DNA of 64,000 nt from Wallemia ichthyophaga EXF-994 (lineage: Eukaryota; Basidiomycota; Wallemiomycetes; Wallemiales; Wallemiaceae): contig NW_008806290.1 in NCBI RefSeq assembly GCF_000400465.1, forward strand, positions 1 to 64,000, in the 5' to 3' direction. The notes beneath the pieces are model-generated. The model ran no database searches. It was not told the DNA's origin and was given only the letters and a program-made list of their open reading frames with translations. The translations under genes and the position numbers were made by a program. Positions 1 through 12,149 of the stretch are shown in pieces. Numbering within the stretch: the first letter of the stretch is position 1; every line of letters starts with the position of its first letter.

Positions 1-2227
1 TGCTTGTTCACCTAACCTGATTCTATACTACACGTGTAAACCAAATTGCTGTCATCCCATTGACTACCAACTACCCAACTTTGCCAGCAACTATGCACTC
101 TTTCAACAATTCATTTAAGAAAACTAAGGCTGTTTCTGTTGCAACTGACTGCACTGTCAGCCAGACTGAGAGTGTGAGTTTCTTTAATGCTCTATTCTCA
201 TGGTGGTCAGTTCTATATGATGATTGTTTACTAGTGTCAACACTGAAAATTATTACACTGAAAATTGGTGGTGAATAGCCAAGACGGGTCGCTGACTAGA
301 ACACTGCCATGAGAAAGCGTTTGTTCTTATGCACCAATGCTAACACGCTACACAGGCCAAGGACATGCTTTCTGTATATGATAATGCTTCTTTTGTTGAC
401 ATGCTAAAGACTTGGTTGAAGCATTTTGACTTAGAAATACACAAACGTGACTGCTAATTATAGGTTTGATGCATAAATGCTTTACAGAGTACGCTAAGGG
501 TCCATGCCCATGCGATTTGAGTTATTACGGTCTTAACTCTTTATCAGACTAAGGCGCTTCAGTAGAGCGCATTTGTACCATTGCACCTGCACTTTAGTCA
601 AAGATTGAACGAGCCGGTCGTATGCTCAATGACGTACTCGTCTCAGCAAGTAACTACTTAAATCTGGGTAATCTTAGAGACATTTTGTAGCGAATAGCTA
701 TGTTAGGAGTTCGAAGAGTTGCTGATCGTGACTGAAGCTGTGTAACACTCTTCGCTAGTCAAGCTGGACGTTGTCTGTCGCAGGGTAAGATTTGAGATTT
801 AAAAGCACTCACTTATAATTCACTGCTGTTCGTGATTCAAACACTTACCGTAAAACTTCCGACTTAATAATATGATTTTTCGAAATGCACCCGGTGATAC
901 CAAAGTCCCGATTTAAGAGTAGCTTTGCATGAACCATTTAATGAACGCCTAACTGCGTCGGGTCTTCTTACTTTTTTCCTGGAGTCGTCATTTAGTCTTA
1001 AGGTCGCCACGCGACGAAAAACTCAAAACGCGTCTATTCAGTTCAATACTCAAGATATTTGGCTGTATGCAACTTTTTCGGTTTATAATAATCAAGTGTA
1101 TCGTTGAAGTGCGTCATCTCCTTCGTATCCCCTCTATCGCATGTTCCAGGGTGATATCAAATTTCGAATATTGACTGAATGGTGATGAACGAACAGAGTA
1201 AAAATGCTCATAAGTCCATGAATATAGTGCTATTTAAACATCGTGCCTTTTGTCAGTGCTAGATTTCGAAGTGTACTCAATTGATGATTTGGGGCATAAT
1301 TTGAGCATTTATACTTCAATACAGTTGTCTAACATATCAGCTGGGTTTTTTACATCGACTTAGCTACTCAGTGGTTGCCCCGACTTGATTTCTGAGGTTG
1401 AGGCATGACTCTGATCAACTGAGCGGGGGCGCAAGAAGACGCCATAGTTTTAAGTTGATCTTGAAATCATTGAACAGTGCTCAAACATTCTGTAAATGAA
1501 TTCTCAATTCAATGTCTTACCAAGCTCGTGAGCGATTGATGGAAGAAAGAGCAGACCAAGCGAATAGGCATGGTGTGATAAAATATTTAAAGACTCGAGT
1601 AGGAAATAAGTGCATGATTGTGTTGCTTTTGGACTCTGATTGTGGTAATAATTACAAGTGCGCGTTGGCGTAGTGAGCAGAAGTAGGAGAATGGAGCTGT
1701 CGGAAAGACTGCATGACTTTCAAGTTTGGAGAGCTATTTTTATACGTTTAAACCCCTCAGTGCATCTCCTCCTACGTTCTCCTCTAGCTGATCCGTAATT
1801 TAAGAGCAGGGGGAGAGATGTGCCGCAGCGAAATATTGATGTCTTGGAACAATTCCTTTTTGCGCATTCGGTAGATGCAGATTGCCTCGACCAGCTTGAT
1901 TACAAAAAGATGAGATAAATTAGGTGAAAATTGGATACACTAACAGCTTTTACTTCGCGCTATAATTCGGTTATATTATCACGCTTTTAATCCGCTCATC
2001 TTCAGGTCTCAACTAGCTTCGAGAAGGTAAATTTATGTTACAATAGTGGCTACGAGTATGACTAAATACAACATCTTATGCAAATTGCGTGACTAGTTAG
2101 TATTATAAAGAAAATCAGGTAAGCTATTTCGAGCAACAATTTTGTTAAGTTGATTTGAAGTGTTGGTATTTCATTTCGTAAGCAGAGTCTCTTCAAGAAA
2201 GACGAGAGACGCGATATAAAAAACGAT
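1..2227. other. No recognisable gene (possible relic sequence)
   Basis: This 2.2 kb stretch has only short open frames (72 codons or fewer) interrupted by frequent stops in all frames, in contrast to the dense gene content that follows. I could not assemble a conserved protein by joining frames across plausible introns, and I see no tRNA, terminal inverted repeats or long direct repeats. It could be a long intergenic region, the flank of a gene outside the window, or a decayed mobile element whose coding frame is no longer readable. Confidence 0.5.
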
Positions 2228-4658
2228 TCAAGAAAAGACAGCAGCATAAGCGAAGCACTGGCCCTCCCTGTCGAGCATTGGAGTTAGGTGGAGAACGCCG
2301 TGTCTTACATCGGTAGCAGAAGTGCGCTGGAAAAGGCTAGCTTTACCTAAGTAACGTATACCCGCTCTAGTAGAAAGCGGCTCTCCACGCTTGAAAGCAT
2401 CCTTGACAAGCTCCTTCAATGCCTTAGTCTCAGCATTGCGCTTTGGACCACATGAAAGCACGCTGGTGAGAGATGCGTGGTGCAGAGTTGAATAATTTCT
2501 GTCGAAAGAAGTCTTCGTAGGCAAACCCAAGAAAAGGAGCAACTCGGGAGTAAGGAAAACGATCTCTCGTTTATTGCGTTTGATCACCATTAGCTGGAGA
2601 ATGAGCGTTAGCTGAGCTTATCACACCGCATCATCACTAACTTTGGTATAAGTGTGCTCAAAGAACGCAAGCTGCGATTCGAGGGGACGCGGTTCACTAC
2701 CGGCGAGATTCTCAGCACCGTACAGTCTCTGACCTGTCTTATTGTTAGGCAGGAGATTGTCGGTCGGTCTGCTCTTTGAGAAAAGCTTCTTCATCTTGCT
2801 CCCCATGCTCGCCTGACCGTTGCCCAGGTTGGATCTGCTGTTGGTGAGCATGTCTCCGCCCACGCCTTCGTTACTAAATTCTGGTGACTGACCAGCTGCC
2901 AATCGCATAGACGACGTCTTGGTCTTGATCGAATGGTAGTCATTTTCGATGGGCTCATCCTCGGGTTTACCGAATCTGTTCATCGTTGGTGAAAAAGTGA
3001 GACCCTTGTTCTCCATCAGACCAATGTCTTGAGAATCACTGTTCGTCGTTCCAAGCAGGAAAGAAAGATTTTTTGAGGACGAAAGTATCCCAGTGACGTT
3101 GACCTGACCTCCAATAAAGTAAGCGATTTGGCCCTGCGAGTCGTGCAGCGGTATCATGTTGAGTAAGCAGAAGAAGGGTGTACCGTCAGCGCGATAGTTG
3201 AGGAGAAGTTCAGTGATTGATACACCATTATTGAGAGCTTCTCTAATACGCTGAACTGACTGCGGTGATGTACCAGGACCTTGCAGGAAGCGACAGTTGC
3301 GGCCGATAATGGTAGAGTGATGGTAGCCGGTGACCTGAGATAGAATGTCAGAATACACTCAGAAACCCAGTGAATCTTTCGCATCTTGGAGAAACCATCA
3401 CTAGCCATAACGATTGGATGGGCGCGAAGTCTCGGATTTGTAATGACGAAAGCATCACTCAGACCATCCTTCTCGCGATCAGAGAGAATGGCCTTACCGA
3501 GTCTAACCTTGGCTCTCTCCACCAACTTGAAGCGAACGAATTGCTGGAACTCATTCTCATACAGAGAGCTGAGAAGGTGCTGCTGAATGGGACCCAAGCC
3601 AGAGTTGGTCTGGGAGAGCTTTTGTAAACCGTGGAAGGTATTTTCAGTGTGAACTGGGGGTACGGTGACCTTATTTGATGATGATGAGGATAGATAAAGC
3701 TCATAGAGAACTTCAGATCCAGCCTAGACATCTGTCAGTCTTCGGGCACCAACATAAATAACACAACCCACTTTTATTTGATTAACTAACTTGTCGTATA
3801 CGGCAGTGTCAGTCCAGCAATCAAGTTTGCTGACCGAGTCTGGCGAGAGTGTTTCCAAAAATTGTCTGAAGCGGTACCTTCCAAGTGAGTCGTGAAGGAG
3901 CTGCTCGAAGACTTGCTCTGACATGAGATGTCTGAGTGACCACTCCAAGTCAGCTTGAATGAGGGATATTGGGTGGGATGTAAGGTGGTTCTAGGGAGTA
4001 TTAGATTGGCGGCCTGTCAGAGACACTATGACGTACATCAGATCTGTTTAGGATATTCCAATCAGGAAGATTATGGAATTTGCGCTGAGATTGAGGTGGC
4101 CTAGCCATATCAGCAGGAGCCCATTCATTGAGATTCGATTTGTTGTTGATGTGGTGTATGTCTTGGTGAAAATTTGCATTTGAAGGCTGGCTGTTCAAGT
4201 TTGGGGGAGGAGATTCGGGTGGAGTGATGCGCTGAGTATAATTTTGGGTGCTTGTGAATAGATCAGAGCCTATTTGAGGAGTATTGAGCTTGTCCTCGGG
4301 AGACATGGGTGGGGTATCTTGGCTGATTGGGGGAAGTGAAGCGTCAGTCTTTGAGACATTAAAGTTGTTTTCTTGCTTAATGTCAGCATATGAATAATTT
4401 CAAGGTGGCAAACCTAACAAACCTTCTTCATCGGAGCTGAAATAGTCGCTAAACAGGGTGAGATAGCGTAAGCTAATAAGCACAAGACTAACTCATTAGC
4501 AGAAGCGTGTGAGTATCCTCTCCTCAGGTCAGTTGAACCGCGTAAACCGCCAGAAGGTGATCTGCGACGTGTTAGTTACACGAGTAGCCTATATGAGAAT
4601 AAGCGCACCTCTTCTGCTGCAAAGAGTTCAGATTACCGCCGATAAAATTTAAATCCAT
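2228..4658 (-). CDS. RGS-LOV blue-light photoreceptor protein
   Basis: Multi-exon gene on the minus strand. It begins with a short exon (MDLNFIGG..., 4658 to about 4610) and an acidic and Ser/Pro-rich N-terminal region. An RGS domain follows (from LEWSLRHLMSEQVFEQLLHD at about 3950 to the LYENEFQQFVRFKL segment near 3540), then a LOV-type PAS domain at about 3500-3080. The LOV core shows GRNCRFLQGP with the flavin-adduct cysteine, and the I-beta strand keeps the glutamine (FIGGQVNVTG). A last intron of about 48 bases (near 2590-2640) joins HTYTK to LMVIKRNK and a C-terminal PAS-like segment. Fungal proteins of this order are membrane-recruited, light-sensing regulators of heterotrimeric G proteins. 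The H-beta strand reads FFCLLNMIP, so the asparagine usual after the aromatic residue is a cysteine. The exon edge just before TGYHHS is uncertain. Domain calls are firm; light responsiveness is inferred. Confidence 0.85.
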
Positions 4659-4823
4659 GATGGTTACTGAACGAGACGAAGAATCTACCCTGTGAATGAT
4701 TCATAACTGTCATAGATCGGCCAACTCATCAAGTCATATGGATGAGAATAAATTATAATATAAAATTGAAAAAGGATAAACAATTCGTAAATATATTTAG
4801 TTCTTTCATTCATCACCACCACC

Positions 4824-7669
4824 ATGTTCTCGGTCGATGTGATCATCGCTAACATCATCAATCCAAATTCAAACGATTCAATTAAATTTTACCAGAATGA
4901 GCTGCTCAATTTACAGAAGTCTCCAGTTGGCTGGCAATTGATGGAAGATCTACTCACGAGTGATGATAAGATCTACAAATTCTATGGTGCTTTGACTGCA
5001 CAGATAAAAGCGTCTAATGACTTAAGTGGTGTAAATGATGCCGAAGTGTCGAATTTCAAGGCTAAATTGATATTTTATATCAACTCAAACAACGGTAATA
5101 GACTTGTTTCTAATAAATTACTCTCTACACTTATCGTTTTACTGGTGAAAACGAGCTTGAATGAATTATTCAGCACACTCAGCCTTTTGAATCTCCCAGA
5201 ATCCTTCAAATTAGCTGTAGCTTTCGAAGATTTGGTTAGATTCGAACTAAGTAGTCAGCAATCTCAGCAACTACATCAACAGCTACAATCCCATAAGAAT
5301 CACATTGAAAATACAATTATCAACAATCTTAGCGATTTAGACTCAACAACGACCTCAATTGAGTGCTATCTGAGGTTCAACAGCTCACATGACTTCTTAG
5401 ATCGACTATTGAACAATCTCCTAAACATGATCAACCCAGATAACTTCAATAAAGTATCACTCACCATTGAAATTCTCATCACTTTCAAAGATTATTCTAT
5501 ACCTGTTTCACATCTTCTAACTTGTCCATTATCATCTCAACTATGGCAGCAGTGTATAGAAAATGAATCATCAGATGAAATAAGCCAGTCTATCATCAAC
5601 CTCCTCTTGACTTTTGTCGAATCTTATCCAGAGTTCATAGTGAATAATCCCACATCACCCACCACACACAGTCTCCTTCAACTAGCCTTGTCTGCAACCT
5701 CCTTTCCAGGCTTAGCGGGTAGTGATGAGGAAATCTCAGAGAGCTCGCTTGATATTTGGTTCCAGCTTCAGGAATCTCTTTCAGATGACCCAACCAACGC
5801 TGATCATTTCAAGCAGTACTTCTCCCAACTGTCCTATATTCTTCTTACAAAAGTGGTCTTTCCACCTTCGCTCGCCCAAAATCAACTCGCCAGAGATCAA
5901 TTCATCAGCTATAGACAGATCGTAGGCGACACTTTCATATACTCCTACTACGTCATCAGAGATGCCTTGACCGAATTACTTTTCAACAGCCTAACAACCA
6001 CCCTGCAGTCCTCCGAAAAAGTTGAATCTGTTTTTTTTGCATTCAAATCCATCCAGGAAGCATTACCAGAGAACAGCGATGCAGTGGTGCGGTTTTTCGA
6101 TTCACACATCATTAATGTAATATCCACCCACAGCCAACGCGCTCAGCAGACCTTTCTGGCGACTATAGACGAATACTCACCGCAAATCTCTCACCATCCT
6201 TCTGTGCTCCCGCAACTGCTAAATTTCGTTGTCGCGAGGCTGTCACACGCGGAGCTAGCTACAACCGCAGCCAATGCCCTTAGAAGCCTATGCGGTGACT
6301 GTAAGCAGCACCTAATAAATGAAATAGGTGCTTTTGGAGAACTGCACAAAAATTTATCCACCAGCGTACCAGTTTCCGAGAGGTCGAAAGTCATTCAGGC
6401 TATTGTATCAATCGTCAATGCCTTACCTCCCGCTCAAGCTAAAGATCCACTCATTGCTATCGTTCAACCACTACTCGAAATCATCTTCACCAACTTGGAC
6501 ACAACCATCAAGTCCAAAGAGAGTGCTGAACGTGAGAGTGTTTTGGTAGCTTTTGACAACTTGCTCGCTGTATCTAAAGGTCTTGTCAACTACGATGATG
6601 ATGTCGACTACGCACAAGTTGAGCTGGTCAGAGGTAATGAGATTTTGATGCAGTTGCGCAAGGCTTTTGTGGAGATAGGATTGAAAGTTTCCGTTGAAGC
6701 TACTTCTGATTCAGACATATCGAGTGTGAGTGCAGCTCTATTTCATTACCCAACTAACACATGAGAAGATATTCGGAGATATAGCAAAAAGTCTGACATT
6801 GAGCCCAACCCAGCCAACCCTCCTCACACCGCAATTAGAAGACTTGCTCAATGTAGCAGGAATGGCATTATCCTCACCACATCTCTCTTCCATCTGGTTA
6901 AGCTTATCGACCTCACTTATCAATAGATCCAAGATTATAATTGACCAGGAGCCGCAGAAGAGAGATCTGTATGTCAGTATAATATTACAACTCACAACCA
7001 CCGCATGGAGTAGTATTTCCAAAACACTCACCAACGAACTCCAAATGCAAGAATACCCAGATATAACTTCTACGTTCTTCAGTATGTTAACAATGCTGAC
7101 TAAATCTCTCCCAATAGCTTTCTTGCAATTGGATGGAGTGGTTTTAGAGGGATTGCTAACTTTTTCCACTATCGCTCTCAAGATTCCCGAGAGACACGCT
7201 TTAAGAGCAGCGGCTGATTTCGTCTCCAGTACAATATTTCAGACAAGAAACCTGCCTGCGATTGAGCAAAGTATTGTCGATGGCTTGTTGAAGAAGTTTG
7301 GTGCTACAATGGTGCGAACTAGTTTGATAGGTGTAGCGCAAAACGCCCCACGCTCACAGGTGCCTATTCTTGGCGAGATAATTTTTCTGTTCGTCGTCAA
7401 GCTCTCCGCTCAGTCTGAGCGGTGGGTCGAGAGTGCTGTGCTGGAGCCGCTGGACGTGTACACGAGGGCGTCGATGCAGGATAAGGAGAAAGTAACTAAA
7501 ACAATCAATGCGTAGGTTTTTTGGAGATGGTTTTGCATTACATTCCCCGCTAACATTCCACCAAAGTGCACGCACTGCGAGACGCGTGAAAGAGGCATGC
7601 AGTGAGTTCGCTGGAGTTTGCCGCGGTACACAAGGTTCAGCATTCGGAATGGCAGTGTCCGTAGTATAG
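4824..7669 (+). CDS. Karyopherin-beta, Kap122/importin-13 type
   Basis: Nuclear transport receptor of the importin-beta superfamily, expected to carry cargo through the nuclear pore under Ran control. The model has three exons, 4824-6725, 6766-7511 and 7567-7669, giving about 916 residues, the usual size for the family. The N-terminus (YQNELLNLQKSPVGWQLMED, then KFYGALTAQIKAS) matches the IBN-type start in which a helix is followed by an F-x-GALT-x-x-x-K segment. The rest is alpha-helical HEAT-like sequence. The third exon encodes RRVKEACSEFAGVCRGTQG, a conserved-looking C-terminus, which supports extending past the in-frame stop at 7513. It lies head-to-head with the RGS-LOV gene, with 165 bases between start codons. 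Assignment to Kap122/importin-13 rather than another beta-karyopherin is moderately supported. Confidence 0.75.
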
Positions 7670-7708
7670 AAGTATAGAAGCAATATATGTATTAAATTAT
7701 AGCACCCA

Positions 7709-10426
7709 CTAGAACACATTGAATTGCTTAGTCATAGGCAGAATATCTGATGGAGGGACAGTGCAGAGGATGCCATCCGCTCTCACCTCATACGACTCAG
7801 GATCTACCTGCATATGAGGAGTAGTGTTGTTATGTTTCATATCTTTTTTGCCCACATCCCTGCATTTCTTCACTGCCAGTCCCCTTTTGTCGAGTTTGTA
7901 ACTATCATACTTGCCATTCTTGAGTGAGATGTCGCTGACAAAGTTGAAAGAGTTTTTTGAAGCCGCTTTATGCAAGGCACCAAACATCTCGTAGCTAATT
8001 ATAGGCTCGACGGTGGGTATAGATGCATTGGCATCGCCGACGGCTGCCCAGGCTATATATCCACCCTTTATCACTATCTCAGGCTTGACGCCGAAGTTCT
8101 GCGGCTGGTACATTACCAAGTCGGCGAGCTTGCCTGGCTGGACATCACCGACAATGTGCGCAATACCATGCGTCATCGCTGGATTGATGTTCAATTTCGA
8201 TATGTAGCGCTTCACTCTCTCGTTGTCGTTCTGATTCTGCGCGTCAGCACCGTCCAGATGTCCCCTCAGCGTTTTCATCTTGTGTGCCGTGCGCCACGTG
8301 CGGGAGACTACCTCTCCAATTCGTCCCTGTTGGTGTTAGTAGGGAAACTTTTTCGCGGTCATACTCACCATCGCTTGGCTATCGGATGAGATCATGGAGA
8401 TTGCTCCAGTATCGTGTAATACATCCTCAGCTGCAACAGTTTCCCCTCTGATGCGAGAGTCTGCAAAGGCGACGTCTGAGTGATGTGTTTGAGCTCTTGC
8501 TTCGTTCACTATAAAACAAAACTCACCTTCAGGGACATTTTTATCAAGATGATGGCACACCATTACCATCTGTGGCATAATCAGCGAGAAGAGAATTTTG
8601 ACAACGTAACACCCACATCCAGATGCTCATCTAGAGTGTTTTTGCAGTATGGCCGCGTGGGGTTGGTAGAGCTAGGCAGGACGTTGTTTTGTTCGCAGAC
8701 GACTATGATGTCAGGAGCGTGCCCTCCTCCAGCGCCCTCGGTGTGATAAGTGTGGATAGTGCGCCCTTTGAAAGCCTCAATTGTACTTTCTACAAAGCCA
8801 CTCTCGTTGAGTGTGTCCGTGTGAATGTTCACCTGCACATCGTATTTGTCGGCAACATTTAAGCAGTTGTCGATAGACGCAGGAGTCGCTCCCCAGTCCT
8901 CGTGTATCTTGAGACCTGCTGCGCCAGCTTCGATGACATCTTCCAGTCCTTTGGATTCTGAGTCATTACCTTTTCCAGTAATTGCGAAATTGAGGGCAAA
9001 CCCGTCCGTAGCTGCAAGGATGTTTTCCATATGGTTAGCCCCCGGTGTACACGTAGTCGCTGTGGTCCCAGCTGCCGGTCCACCGGTGCCTCCGCCGACC
9101 AGCGTAGTTATACCTGTGCCTAGCGCCTGTCTACACAGCTCTGGTGATATAAAGTGAACGTGTACGTCCTGTGCACCAGCCACGACAATATTACCCTCAC
9201 CCGCTATAACTTCCGTGTTAACGCCAACTACCATGTCGTTTGAAACCCCGTTCATCACATCAGGGTTTCCAGCTTTTCCTATTGCTTTGATAAAACCGTT
9301 TTTGATACCTATGTCAGCCTGCCGTGGGTGTTAGCGAGTAAGACATATGTGTATTCGCTAATCGCACCTTGAATATACCAGTCCAGTCAACAATTAGCGC
9401 ATTAGTTACGACTGTATCGAGTGTTTCACAGTCGCTCCTCCCCGTAGCCTGCCCCATACCCTCCCTGAGAACCTTGCCGCCACCAAATTTGCACTCGTCG
9501 CCATAATGAGTCATATCTCGCTCGACCTCGATCCACAGATCTGTATCGGCTAATCGCACCCTGTCGCCTGTTGTAGGACCAAAGATAGACACGTAGATCT
9601 CTCTAGAGAAGGGTGTGCCTGAGCTTAGCGATTCTTTCGGTGCCATCTCTTCCAAATGCGCAAAACCAGCCTGTCGAACATTCTCCAGTACTCTATGGCG
9701 ATCTTCTTTGTTGTATGTGCCAGTTGCGATATTGCTGCCGCCGGAAATGTACTGCGTGCCACCAATATCAACGAGTGCGACAATTATGCTGGCACCTGGC
9801 TCAAATCTGACAGCTGTTCCTGCAAGAATATTCAGACGCTTGCCATATGCTTTACCCCTGTCGAATTGGAGTTGTTTGTTCACCTCCACGAAATGGAAAT
9901 GCGAGCCTACTTGCACAGGTCTGTCGCCCAAGTTAGTGACTTTTAGATTAATTGCCAATCTGTCTTTGTTGATGATGACGTTAGGCGTTCCGAATTTGGT
10001 AACGATTGCGCCTGGTTGCTTGTCGGGTGCGTATAATTCGGGGGGATGAGGTGGAAAGAGGTCGTTGGAAGGGAGAGGGCAGAATGAAGAGTAGAGAGCG
10101 AGTGCTAGATCGCCATCGAGAGTTGAGATTGGCCGGTGGATTGTCACTAAAAACGTGCCATCGGGGAAAGTACCCTCAACTTGTAGCTCTTTGATGCGGA
10201 AAGGAACATCGGGAGTGACGTGCCTCCTTCCAAGCATGTTCTTACCCAGAGACATTAGCCTGGCGACGCTCAACTCGCCGTCTCTAATGAGTTCGTGTAT
10301 CACCGTGGATATCAGAGCGATTGACTCTGTTTCATTGAGACATTGGCCGCGTGCAAGTCTACGCTGTGCAAGCACTCCAAGTGCATTCAGTTGGAGTTTG
10401 TGGTGCTCGTGTGGCAGCAGCCGCAT
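7709..10426 (-). CDS. URE1: Urease (single-chain, nickel)
   Basis: Hydrolyses urea to ammonia and carbamate. Five exons run from 10426 down to 7709. The first (10426-9368) encodes the gamma region ([20 protein letters not shown]), the beta region, and the start of alpha ([16 protein letters not shown]). The others encode the rest of the alpha catalytic domain. Visible active-site elements are the nickel histidines in DVHVHF, the carbamylated lysine in GLKIHEDWG, histidines in [10 protein letters not shown] and [15 protein letters not shown], the mobile-flap histidine in MVCHHLDK, and the Asp in [16 protein letters not shown]. The introns fall after [17 protein letters not shown] and SDSQAM, each with a GT/AG boundary. 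The fused gamma-beta-alpha order is the fungal and plant form. No accessory gene (ureD, F or G type) is adjacent. It converges with the karyopherin gene, with about 39 bases between stop codons. Confidence 0.96.
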
Positions 10427-10580
10427 TTTTCAGTGGTGGAAGTGAGAGACAGTGAGATAAGGAAGATAAGAATGCTGATAAGAAATTTGTGGAAAATAAA
10501 ATTCATCTTTGAATAAATATTCAAGTCGTGTTCGCTGTGCGCGCTGTATGAGGTGTTTTGCGCTATTTCCAGCATATCGC

Positions 10581-10679
10581 ATGGAAGTCCCGGTTCAACA
10601 ACCTCGGAAGCTGATCACCAGAGATTTCGGAGATGTGAATCGAGTCGCCACTCATACCTTCAACAGCCAAAGAATTTGA
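10581..10679 (+). other. Upstream ORF or alternative first exon of phytochelatin synthase
   Basis: A 32-codon frame starts MEVPVQQPRKLITRDFGDVN and stops 62 bases before the first in-frame ATG of the phytochelatin synthase gene. It has good coding-like composition. Two readings are possible. It may be an uORF. It may instead be a first exon spliced from GGAGAT/GTGAAT (about 10634) to the AACAG at about 10668, which would join it in frame with the downstream coding sequence through a very short intron of about 32 bases. Nothing in the sequence decides between them. Confidence 0.4.
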
Positions 10680-10741
10680 TTTGTGAAATATTTCACTCTT
10701 CTTATTCGGACATTTCAACTCCCGTCCTAACACCCGAATCG

Positions 10742-12033
10742 ATGCAAAGTTTGAGAAATTTAGCCGGACATACGATGACAGACATTCCTAAAGCTACAGT
10801 GGAGTCTATCACCAGACCTTCCATCTCCAAGCCAACCGCTTCGTTCTACAAAAGGCCCTTGCCACCAAAATGCACATCGTTCAGCTCCCAGCCAGGCAAA
10901 GAAATATTCGCAAATGCCTTATTAGAGGGGAATATGGAGGCGTATTTCCCGCTCGCCAGCCAATTTGTCACTCAGAATGAGCCGGCTTATTGTGGACTCG
11001 GCACGCTGGTTATGATCCTAAACGCTCTGGAAGTGGATCCCGGTCGACGCTATAAAGGTCCTTGGAGGTGGTATGAGCAGGAGGTGCGTCGGTGTAAACC
11101 ACAATTCTATCAGCACTCTAACCCACAGCTCAGATGCTCGATTGCTGTAGATCCTTGCAGAGCGTCGCAGAGACTGGAATTTCACTCACAGAGTTCACCT
11201 GCATCGCGCGCTGTAATGGTCTCAATGCCCACGTCCACTCTGCTCCCATGGGCCTCGATAAATTCCGCCAAGACGTTAAAATGGCTGCCAGGAGTAGCGA
11301 TATGTTCATGGCATTGTCGTATAGTCGGGCATCACTCGGTCAGACTGGCTCAGGCCACTTCAGTCCCGTTGGTGGATACTCCGAGGCGCACGATTCGCTC
11401 CTCCTTCTCGACGTGGCTAGATTCAAATATCCAAGCTACTGGACTTCTATTCAGGATGCTTACGAGGCTATGCTTCCACTCGATCAAGTCACCCAACTCC
11501 CGCGAGGTTACACTCTACTCAGTCCGGTTGAGCCGAGCGAAAGCATTATGACATCATCACTCACCACTATCACTCTCAACAAGAGCACGTGGAAGCTGTT
11601 TCAGTCTAAGATTGGCAGCTCTCTGGACAGTGTGACGGGTGATTCAATTGGTGAATTCATCAACGCTGTCGGTCGGGTTGTGAACAGTAAGGAGATTCGT
11701 GTGGTGGGCAAGAGAAGTATAGCTTCACAAGACAGCCTGTCGGCTCTCCTCGATGAATTTAATGGATCGCAATTTGGAAAATTGCTTCAAGTTGACGATC
11801 CCATTGACGGTCTCTTCTTGATGGCTCTCTTCGCGCCAAACGGACCATTCAACATACGCATTCCACAGAAAATCAAGCCCCAACTGATGGAGGAGATTCT
11901 CTCTACAATCTCGAGCAGCAGTATGTCAACGGAGATGACTGTACTGCAGCAACAATTAACTGCTCTCGGTGAATGCTGTCAGCAGGAGTCTGAATTGAGC
12001 TGTGCATGCGGCAAAGAGAGGAGCTGTTCATAG
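10742..12033 (+). CDS. PCS1: Phytochelatin synthase (glutathione gamma-glutamylcysteinyltransferase)
   Basis: Papain-like transpeptidase that makes metal-chelating (gamma-Glu-Cys)n peptides from glutathione. Two exons are joined at an intron near 11083-11131 (GAG/GTGCGT to CTCAG/ATGCTC), giving WRWYEQE-MLDCC. The catalytic triad is complete: Cys in EPAYCGLGT, His in TGSGHFSPVGGY and Asp in LLLLDVARFKYP. The N-terminal catalytic domain keeps FYKRPLPP, GPWRWY and FTCIARCNG. The C-terminal region is poorly conserved and ends in a cysteine-rich tail (GECCQQ, then SCACGKERSCS), as in plant and yeast enzymes, where such cysteines are thought to sense metals. The start at 10742 is the first in-frame ATG; an additional spliced first exon from 10581 is possible. 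The gene is divergent from urease. Confidence 0.93.
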
Positions 12034-12149
12034 ACACGACAAAATCATTTATTGCATACCCGAATCAAACCAAATTATGACTGTAAAGTAACATTATTAT
12101 GCATAGAGTATTCTATATCAGATCAGAAACCAACTAAACTACGCAAACA

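Noticed and set aside
3459-3731. Alternative minus-strand frame in the RGS region
   Set aside because: The adjacent frame carries the conserved RGS and LOV-start residues and joins to exons on both sides.
7970-8389. Plus-strand frame opposite urease
   Set aside because: The minus strand encodes the conserved urease alpha domain across the whole interval.
7709-12033. Urease and phytochelatin synthase as a functional cluster
   Set aside because: They are merely adjacent and divergent; no shared pathway or accessory genes support a cluster.
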